Positions 23,527 to 28,953 of a stretch of DNA of 28,953 nucleotides are shown in pieces. A program made the translations under genes and the position numbers. This stretch comes from Marvinbryantia sp. (lineage in GTDB: Bacteria; Bacillota; Clostridia; Lachnospirales; Lachnospiraceae): NCBI GenBank assembly GCA_016297895.1, contig JAEDFS010000025.1, forward strand, positions 1 through 28,953, written 5' to 3'. Numbering within the stretch: the first letter of the stretch is position 1; each line of letters opens with the position of its first letter. The notes under the pieces were generated by a model. It ran no database searches, was not told the DNA's origin, and worked only from the letters and a program-made list of their open reading frames with translations.

Positions 23527-25716
23527 TTATGCTTCTCTTATAAAATGATACAGTCGGCTCTTAAAGTCTCCCCAGAATCCTCTCATCAGAAAACCGGCCT
23601 TCATCAGCATTTCTCCCGTATACCGTTCCTCCGTATCCTCCAGGCGATACACTCCTTCCGGATCAAATCCCTGAAGATACAGCTTCCGGCTGTGGCTGTT
23701 AGGCACACCCAGCACCTGCACATAGGTCACCAGCACTTCTTTTTTGTCTTTGGAAGCTACTGCCCAGCAGTCATAGAGATGATTTTCCCGGTAAGATGCA
23801 ATACGGTAATAATCGCCTTCCCGGATCAACTCATGATACTTATGATACATCCTGGTCTGTTCCGGGATCAGTTTCCGGTCTTCTGCCGGAATTTTTGTGA
23901 TATCCAGCTCATATCCGAAGGTTCCCGCAAGTGCCACATGGCCTCTTGTCTCAAAGGGTGTAACTCTTCCCACCGAATGATTGGGGCAGTCACTTACATG
24001 GGCGCCCATCGTTGACAGAGGATAGACAAGAGAGGTTCCCTCCTGGATGACCAGACGCTCTATGGCATCCGCATCATCGGAGCACCAGATCTGGGGACTG
24101 TAGTACAGCATTCCCGGATCAAACCGTGCACCGCCTCCTGAGCAGTTCTCCAGAAGCAGATCCGGAAATTCGCTCACCAGACGCTCCTGCAGGGCGTAGA
24201 CACCCAGCACATAGCGATGGAACAGTTCTCCCTGGCTTTCCCTGTCAAGCCAGGAACTTCCAAGGTCTGACAGCTGTCGGTTCATATCCCATTTCACATA
24301 GACGATGTTGGCACTGTGAAGGATCTTTGCCACACAGTCATATACATATTCCAATACTTCCGGCCGGGACAGATCCAGCACATACTGGCAGCGGCTCTGA
24401 GTTGCCTCTCTGCCCCGAATCTGAATAGCCCAATCCGGATGCTGCCGATACAGTTCCGAATCCGGGGAAATCATTTCCGGTTCAAACCAGATTCCGAATT
24501 CCAGACCGATCTCATTTACTTTCTCCACCAGTGCCTTCAATCCGCCGGTGATCTTGGTCTCATTTACCTGCCAGTCGCCCAGCGAGCTGTCGTCCAGGTT
24601 CCGTTTTCCAAACCAGCCATCATCCATGACCAGCATTTCGATCCCGTCTTTTTTCGCCTCTCCGGCAATATCCAGCAGTTTTTCCGTATTAAAATCAAAG
24701 TAGGTCGCTTCCCAGTTATTGATCAGGATCGGCCGTTTTTTATGATTATAAGGACTTCTTATCATATGATTCCGGTAGAAATCATGAAAGCTTCTGGTCA
24801 TCTTTCCCAGTCCCTGACCGGAATAGGTCAGGATCACTTCCGGTGCCTGAAATGCCTCTCCCGGCTTTAAGTTCCAGCAAAATTCCTCCTGATGGATTCC
24901 CATGACCATCCGGACCATATCAAACTGAGTCCGCTCTGCCTGTGCAATAAAGTTGCCGGAATACACAAAATTCATGGCATAGACTTTTCCCTGCTGCTGA
25001 CCGGTTCCCGGAGTCACCAGTGCAAGGAAGGGATGTTCCTGATGGCTTGATTCACCTCTGGCAGAGGAGACCATCTGTTTTCCATAGCGAAGCTCTCCCT
25101 GCTGAATATGGCGTTCTCTTGCCCAGGATCCGTGAAGAGACAGCATTTCAAAACTCTCATTGTCCATGTCCAGGCAGGCACTGTATACTTTCTCGATCTT
25201 CAGCTTCTGTGTTCCCTCGTTCACCACCTGAACACTTCTGGCAATGATATCTTCCTCTTCAAATGCAGAATAGGACAGAATCACCTTCAGTCCCAGGACC
25301 GGATCTTTGCAGATAAGCTCCAGCGTCTGCACCTGTTCTTCGGCGCCAAAAGACGCCGGCAGTCCCTCCAGCTTCTTTTTCCCGCCAAAGATCTCATGGC
25401 CTTCATAAAACAGTTCACATCCCATACAGCCATCTTCATTTCGAATATTCAGACAGCTTTCCCGATAATCCCCTACTCCTCCGGTGGGGAACTCCATTGG
25501 AAAAAAGTCAAGAAATGAAGATTTTTCCCTTTTATTGACAGACGGCGTATAGGGTGCTTCCTCCGTCCTGAGTAAGTAGGCTTCCGTCTCTTTCTGAAGT
25601 CTGTCTCCATAGTAAATGTGTCCCACATATCCTTCCGGAGTGATTCCGATCAGATAAGAAGTGTTTTTCGTATGCAGACCGAAAATTTTCTTATTGCCAT
25701 CATAATAAACTGACAT
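23527..25716 (-). CDS. GH36 alpha-galactosidase
   Basis: A 729-residue enzyme of GH36 (AgaA-like length and layout) that removes alpha-1,6-galactose from oligosaccharides such as raffinose or galactomannan fragments. An N-terminal beta-sandwich (about 1-320) precedes a TIM barrel with LINNWEATYFDFN, MDDGWFG, GIWFEPEM, the nucleophile at about D477 in YVKWDMNR, LLENCSGGGARFD, and the acid/base at about D548 in WCSDDADA. No signal peptide is seen, so it acts inside the cell. ATG at 25714-25716 is chosen: AAAGGAG lies 6 nt before it, while the frame extends 16 unlikely codons upstream. It shares orientation with the dCMP deaminase gene, but a terminator-like hairpin lies just before it. Galactomannan side-chain removal fits the nearby GH130 and CE2 genes. 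Confidence 0.95.
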   Translation of the reverse strand: MSVYYDGNKKIFGLHTKNTSYLIGITPEGYVGHIYYGDRLQKETEAYLLRTEEAPYTPSVNKREKSSFLDFFPMEFPTGGVGDYRESCLNIRNEDGCMGCELFYEGHEIFGGKKKLEGLPASFGAEEQVQTLELICKDPVLGLKVILSYSAFEEEDIIARSVQVVNEGTQKLKIEKVYSACLDMDNESFEMLSLHGSWARERHIQQGELRYGKQMVSSARGESSHQEHPFLALVTPGTGQQQGKVYAMNFVYSGNFIAQAERTQFDMVRMVMGIHQEEFCWNLKPGEAFQAPEVILTYSGQGLGKMTRSFHDFYRNHMIRSPYNHKKRPILINNWEATYFDFNTEKLLDIAGEAKKDGIEMLVMDDGWFGKRNLDDSSLGDWQVNETKITGGLKALVEKVNEIGLEFGIWFEPEMISPDSELYRQHPDWAIQIRGREATQSRCQYVLDLSRPEVLEYVYDCVAKILHSANIVYVKWDMNRQLSDLGSSWLDRESQGELFHRYVLGVYALQERLVSEFPDLLLENCSGGGARFDPGMLYYSPQIWCSDDADAIERLVIQEGTSLVYPLSTMGAHVSDCPNHSVGRVTPFETRGHVALAGTFGYELDITKIPAEDRKLIPEQTRMYHKYHELIREGDYYRIASYRENHLYDCWAVASKDKKEVLVTYVQVLGVPNSHSRKLYLQGFDPEGVYRLEDTEERYTGEMLMKAGFLMRGFWGDFKSRLYHFIREA

Positions 25717-25729
25717 TCTGTTCTCCTTT

Positions 25730-25769
25730 AAAAAAGGCCGATATCGGAACGATCGTCCCCACACCGGCC
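25730..25769 (-). terminator. Terminator-like hairpin between the dCMP deaminase and GH36 genes
   Basis: On the minus strand GGCCG (25765-25769) pairs with CGGCC (25736-25740), with an inner near-palindrome GGGACGATCGTTCC, and six T follow. The T run ends only about 14 nt before the GH36 start, directly before its ribosome binding site. It probably ends the nucleotide-salvage operon. Confidence 0.65.
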
Positions 25770-25781
25770 CTGTTTTCCTTT

Positions 25782-26264
25782 CTACAGGTCAATTTCCACT
25801 TTTCGCCCTGTGCTCTCGTATTTTCTGAATTTCACCCCGGCTGTCGACAGCATCCTCTTTGATGCCTGCGTGCTTACCGTGTCTCCATATTTATCACTGT
25901 CATAGACCACTTCCCGGATTCCCGCCTGAATGATTGCTTTTGCGCACTCATTGCACGGAAACAGGGATACGTAGAGAATTGCCCCGTCCAGGCTTCCGCC
26001 CCGGTAATTCAGGATCGCATTCAGCTCGCTGTGAGTACTGTACAGATACTTGCTGTCCAGCCCTTCTGCCTCTCTCGACCAGGAAAATTCATCATCAGAA
26101 CAGCCGATGGGAAATCCGTTATATCCCATAGACAAAATCTTATTATCGGAGCTGACAATGCAGGCTCCCACCTGTGTATTGGGATCTTTCGAACGCATCC
26201 CTGACAGCTTCGCTACTCCCATGAAATATTCATCCCAGGAAATATAGTCTTCCCGTTTTCCCAT
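25782..26264 (-). CDS. dCMP/CMP deaminase family protein (dCMP deaminase)
   Basis: A 160-residue cytoplasmic zinc deaminase converting dCMP to dUMP, a precursor of dTMP. Zinc and catalytic residues are H78 and E80 in STHSELNAI, and C104 and C107 in FPCNECAKA. The GYNGFPIGCSD loop and the long insertion before the HxE motif are typical of dCMP deaminases (ComEB-like) rather than cytidine deaminases. Start ATG at 26262-26264 follows AGGAGG by about 8 nt. It lies 15 nt after upp, in the same transcription direction as rpiB and tsaC. Confidence 0.93.
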   Translation of the reverse strand: MGKREDYISWDEYFMGVAKLSGMRSKDPNTQVGACIVSSDNKILSMGYNGFPIGCSDDEFSWSREAEGLDSKYLYSTHSELNAILNYRGGSLDGAILYVSLFPCNECAKAIIQAGIREVVYDSDKYGDTVSTQASKRMLSTAGVKFRKYESTGRKVEIDL

Positions 26265-26279
26265 CTTCGGCTTCCTCCT

Positions 26280-26909
26280 TTATTTTGTTCCGAAAATACG
26301 GTCTCCCGCATCTCCCAGTCCGGGCACGATATAACCGTGATCATTTAAATGTTCATCCTTTGCACCGATATAAATATCTACATCCGGATGTACCTCCTGC
26401 ATCTTTGCGATTCCTTCCGGTGCAGCAATGATACACATAAAATGGATATTTCTCACGCCTTTTTCTTTCAGCATCTGAATCGCTGCTGTAGCAGATCCTC
26501 CGGTCGCCAGCATGGGATCCACCACATAGACCTCGCGTTCGCTGCAGTCAGCCGGAAGCTTGCAGAAATATTCCACCGGATTTAAGGTCTCAGGATCACG
26601 ATAAAGACCGATATGCCCTACCTTTGCCGCAGGAATGATATTCAGCATTCCTTCCACCATGCCAAGTCCTGCACGCAGAATAGGCACCACTGCCAGCTTC
26701 TTTCCCTGAAGCTGCTTAACGGTGGTTTTGCAGATCGGAGTCTCGATCTCCACATCCTCCAGCTTCAGTTCCCTGGTTGCTTCATAACACATCAGCATGG
26801 CGATCTCACTGATCATCTGACGGAAATCCTTGGAACCGGTCTCCGTACGGCGGATGATTCCGATCTTATGCTGAATTAACGGGTGATCCATTACTTTTAC
26901 CACTGACAT
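26280..26909 (-). CDS. upp: Uracil phosphoribosyltransferase
   Basis: A 209-residue cytoplasmic enzyme making UMP from uracil and PRPP. It has the N-terminal MSVVKVMDHPLIQHKI, the PILRAGLGMVEGM block, the PRPP loop VVDPMLATGGSATAA, and the uracil-binding C-terminus YIVPGLGDAGDRIFGT. The length is normal for Upp. GGAGG lies about 8 nt before the ATG. It is followed 15 nt later by the dCMP deaminase gene, forming a pyrimidine salvage pair; rpiB upstream supplies pentose phosphates. Confidence 0.97.
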   Translation of the reverse strand: MSVVKVMDHPLIQHKIGIIRRTETGSKDFRQMISEIAMLMCYEATRELKLEDVEIETPICKTTVKQLQGKKLAVVPILRAGLGMVEGMLNIIPAAKVGHIGLYRDPETLNPVEYFCKLPADCSEREVYVVDPMLATGGSATAAIQMLKEKGVRNIHFMCIIAAPEGIAKMQEVHPDVDIYIGAKDEHLNDHGYIVPGLGDAGDRIFGTK

Positions 26910-26962
26910 TCTTTTGTCCTCCGTTTTATTTTTGTCTTTGTTACGTTTTTTATGCCGTATCT

Positions 26963-27391
26963 TTACTGCTCGATCAGTTCGATTCTGTGTTTATGTCTCT
27001 CCGCATTGGAAAACGGTGTATCCAGGAAGGTATCCACGATCTTCAGGGCCAGTCCCGGACCCACGACTCTTCCTCCCAGTGCAAGAATATTGGCATCGTT
27101 ATGCTGCCTTGTGGCTTCCGCAGTAAAACAGTCGGTGCAGAGTGCCGCCCGGATTCCCTTTACTTTATTTGCTGCAATAGAGATCCCGATTCCGGTTCCG
27201 CAGATCAGGATTCCCCTCTCACATTCTCCACCTGTAATCGCATCCGTCACCTTTCTGGCATAAATGGGATAATCCACTGCCTCGGTGCTGTCACATCCGA
27301 AATCCCTGTAAGCAATTCCTCTCTTGTCCAGATGCTTTAAGATCTCTTTTTTCAGCTCATAGCCGCCATGATCACATGCAATCGCTAACAT
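26963..27391 (-). CDS. rpiB: Ribose-5-phosphate isomerase B
   Basis: A 142-residue enzyme interconverting ribose-5-phosphate and ribulose-5-phosphate. Family marks are AIACDHGGYELK at the N-terminus, YPIYARKVTDAI, the catalytic-Cys loop GILICGTGIGISIAANK, AALCTDCFTAEATRQHNDAN and LALGGRVVG. ATG at 27389-27391 overlaps the end of the upstream phosphatase-like gene by 7 nt, with GAGGAGG about 7 nt upstream. This close link, and upp following it, mirrors the Bacillus ywlE-ywlF-upp arrangement. The 53-nt gap before upp holds no terminator. Confidence 0.95.
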   Translation of the reverse strand: MLAIACDHGGYELKKEILKHLDKRGIAYRDFGCDSTEAVDYPIYARKVTDAITGGECERGILICGTGIGISIAANKVKGIRAALCTDCFTAEATRQHNDANILALGGRVVGPGLALKIVDTFLDTPFSNAERHKHRIELIEQ

Positions 27392-27855
27392 ATCTGTTCC
27401 TCCTCACTCATTAATCTTTCCACAATATGTGTGATCTCATTTTTTAATATCTGAAAACATTTTCCATACTCTTCCAGGTCTCCTCCGATGGGATTATAAA
27501 TATCACCATCTTCGCTTCCGCTGTATTCCGTGACCAGATAGAGGTTTTTCACTGCATCCCGGTATTCCTCTCTGATCTTGTCCGCCTGTCCTTTTTCCAT
27601 CACAAGAATCAGCGTCCGCTCATCAAAGTCATCCCGGGTAAACTGAACTGCCTCATGCTCTTTCATCGTCAGATCATTCCGATTCAGTATTTCCTCCGCC
27701 TTCTGGTTCACCGGTTCCGGAAACAACACGATCATCCCCTTGGAATCAATGAGAATATCCTCCAGAAGTACCTTATTCTGCATGATTGCTTCTGCCATAG
27801 GACCCCTGCAGGTATCACTGTGACTGACAAAAAGAACTTTATCGTATTTCTTCAT
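27385..27855 (-). CDS. YwlE-like low-molecular-weight phosphatase homologue lacking catalytic residues
   Basis: A 156-residue protein with the fold and order of low-molecular-weight Tyr/Arg phosphatases. The P-loop, normally C-x5-R in FVCTGNTCRSP, reads FVSHSDTCRGP: the nucleophile is Ser11 (codon AGT at 27823-27825), while C16 and R17 are kept. The general-acid DP motif reads YNPIGGD with N121 (codon AAT at 27493-27495). Both catalytic residues are therefore replaced, which predicts a pseudophosphatase that may still bind phosphorylated or anionic ligands. The frame is intact and coupled to rpiB by overlap, so it is not simply decaying. It starts 10 nt after tsaC. In B. subtilis the gene at this place encodes a protein-arginine phosphatase. 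Homology is clear; present function is unknown. Confidence 0.88.
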   Translation of the reverse strand: MKKYDKVLFVSHSDTCRGPMAEAIMQNKVLLEDILIDSKGMIVLFPEPVNQKAEEILNRNDLTMKEHEAVQFTRDDFDERTLILVMEKGQADKIREEYRDAVKNLYLVTEYSGSEDGDIYNPIGGDLEEYGKCFQILKNEITHIVERLMSEEEQIC

Positions 27856-27865
27856 AACATTCCCT

Positions 27866-28912
27866 CTATACTTTAATAATCTGATGTCCTGCTGCCTTGA
27901 TCAGCCGGTTCATAATAGCCTGTCCCAGATTGGGCGTATCAAAGGCCTCTGAATAGATCACACTCACATTCAGCTCGTCAAACTCTCTCAGCACACTATA
28001 GAGATGCCTGGAAATACTGAGTTCATCCTTCCTGCTTCCGATGGACTTCACCACTCCCTCAGGATATCTGTCCGCCGTCTCATCCGAAGCAATGATCCCC
28101 GGCAATTCTCCCTTTTCCAGTGCACTCCGGATCCTGTCATTGATCCCGGCGATCACCTTCTCCTGAGCCCCCTCCACAATGGTCATATCCGCCTTGGGCG
28201 CATAATGCTTATATCTCATACCGGGTGCCTTTGGCCTCTCTTTGCAGTCTGTCCGAAGCAGCGTCGGATCCACATCTACGGCTCCCACCACTTCTTCCAG
28301 CATCGCCTGATTGATATATCCCGGCCGCAGGATCACCGGCGTATCTCCGCTCAGATCCACAATAGTAGACTCCACACCGATTCCCACTTCTCCTCCGTCA
28401 ATGATCATATCAATCCTGCCCCCCATGTCTTCTTCCACATGGGATGCTTTCGTAGGACTGGGTCTCCCCGATGTATTGGCACTTGGGGCTGCGATAAATC
28501 CGCCTCCGCTTCGGATCAGTTCCAGTGCCACCTGATGGTTTGGCATCCGTACCGCCACCGTATCAAGTCCTCCGGTGGTACCGTAGGGAACGACCGGTTT
28601 TTTCGGAAAGATCATGGTAAGAGGACCCGGCCAGAATTTTTCTGCCAGCAGCTTTGCTTTTTCCGGAACTTCCCTGGCAATGGTATACAGATCTTCCATT
28701 CTGGCAATGTGTACGATCAGCGGATTGTCCGAAGGCCGCCCCTTCGCCGCATAGATCTTCGCTGAAGCTGTCTCATCCAGCGCATTGGCTCCCAGTCCGT
28801 ATACTGTCTCCGTAGGGAATGCCACCAGCCCTCCGTTTTTTAAGATCTCCCCTGCCCGTTCCATGCCCTGTTTATTGATCTTTTCTGTCATATCCTCTAT
28901 GATTGTCTTCAT
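27866..28912 (-). CDS. tsaC: L-threonylcarbamoyladenylate synthase (Sua5/YrdC)
   Basis: A 348-residue enzyme making threonylcarbamoyl-AMP from Thr, bicarbonate and ATP for the t6A modification of ANN-decoding tRNAs. It is the long Sua5 form: a YrdC domain (about 20-205) with GGLVAFPTETVYGLGANA (key KxR/SxN residues in AAKGRPSDNPL and APSANTSGRPSPT), and a C-terminal Sua5 domain (about 215-345) after the APGMRYKHYAP linker. Start ATG at 28910-28912 overlaps the stop of an upstream frame as ATGA. It heads the visible part of a tight cluster with the YwlE-like gene, rpiB and upp. Confidence 0.95.
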   Translation of the reverse strand: MKTIIEDMTEKINKQGMERAGEILKNGGLVAFPTETVYGLGANALDETASAKIYAAKGRPSDNPLIVHIARMEDLYTIAREVPEKAKLLAEKFWPGPLTMIFPKKPVVPYGTTGGLDTVAVRMPNHQVALELIRSGGGFIAAPSANTSGRPSPTKASHVEEDMGGRIDMIIDGGEVGIGVESTIVDLSGDTPVILRPGYINQAMLEEVVGAVDVDPTLLRTDCKERPKAPGMRYKHYAPKADMTIVEGAQEKVIAGINDRIRSALEKGELPGIIASDETADRYPEGVVKSIGSRKDELSISRHLYSVLREFDELNVSVIYSEAFDTPNLGQAIMNRLIKAAGHQIIKV

Positions 28913-28953
28913 GTATCCTGCGCTTCCTTCGTAAAACAGTCAAATTGCACTAA
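28909..28953 (-). CDS. Possible 3' end of an upstream gene (window edge)
   Basis: One minus-strand frame is open from the window edge and ends LVQFDCFTKEAQDT with a TGA that overlaps the tsaC ATG as ATGA. That overlap is typical of coupled operon genes. Only 14 codons are visible, so neither reality nor identity can be established. Confidence 0.3.
   Translation of the reverse strand, partial: LVQFDCFTKEAQDT

Noticed and set aside
28913..28953. Promoter for tsaC at the window edge (TTGACT)
   Set aside because: No -10 hexamer lies at 16-18 bp, and the sequence reads as the coupled 3' end of an upstream gene.

Overview
The window looks like a chromosomal segment of a Gram-positive gut anaerobe of the Lachnospiraceae (Blautia/Roseburia-like). 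The grounds are the gene families (short ProRS with a C-terminal zinc domain, cytidylate-kinase-like protein, aldo/keto reductase with a two-cluster ferredoxin tail, GH94/GH130/CE2/GH36 glycan enzymes), strong AGGAGG-type ribosome binding sites and classical -35/-10 promoters. The genus is an inference. Nearly all genes lie on the minus strand; only the GH94 phosphorylase and a DUF402 gene are on the plus strand. No rRNA, tRNA, CRISPR array, IS element or phage gene was seen.

Layout: (1) 1-1265: the 5' part of deoC, preceded by a short frame-disrupted coding remnant, then a cytidylate-kinase-like gene with its own promoter and terminator. (2) 1292-2314: an Fe-S aldo/keto reductase. (3) 2378-7153: a complete branched-chain amino acid ABC importer, livK-livH-livM-livG-livF, with promoter, an internal hairpin after the binding-protein gene and a terminator. 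(4) 7232-15209: a monosaccharide ABC importer (binding protein, double ATPase, permease) followed by a second, paralogous binding protein, a histidine kinase, a NarL-type response regulator and a family-1 binding protein. This looks like a sugar-sensing unit in which a binding protein supplies the sensing surface that the kinase lacks. A 16-bp palindrome upstream of the importer promoter is a good candidate operator. (5) 15226-16799: proS with a strong promoter and terminator. (6) 16820-25716: a glycan cluster comprising a CE2-type acetyl esterase, a GH130 mannooligosaccharide phosphorylase, a LacI regulator, a divergent GH94 cellobiose phosphorylase, a DUF402 protein and a GH36 alpha-galactosidase. 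Together they fit intracellular breakdown of acetylated galacto(gluco)mannan oligosaccharides, mostly by phosphorolysis. (7) 25730-28953: tsaC, a low-molecular-weight phosphatase-like gene, rpiB, upp and a dCMP deaminase, tightly packed. The order tsaC-ywlE-rpiB-upp resembles the Bacillus ywlC-ywlE-ywlF-upp neighbourhood.

The two most interesting observations are: the binding-protein/two-component/binding-protein operon attached to a sugar importer; and the YwlE-like protein, in which both the catalytic Cys and the general-acid Asp are replaced (Ser11, Asn121) while the rest of the fold and the gene order are kept, so it should be a pseudophosphatase. Also notable are an identical 13-bp repeat at both edges of the lacI/GH94 divergent region, terminator-like hairpins directly after both transport binding-protein genes, and a terminator-like hairpin placed just upstream of the alpha-galactosidase ribosome binding site.
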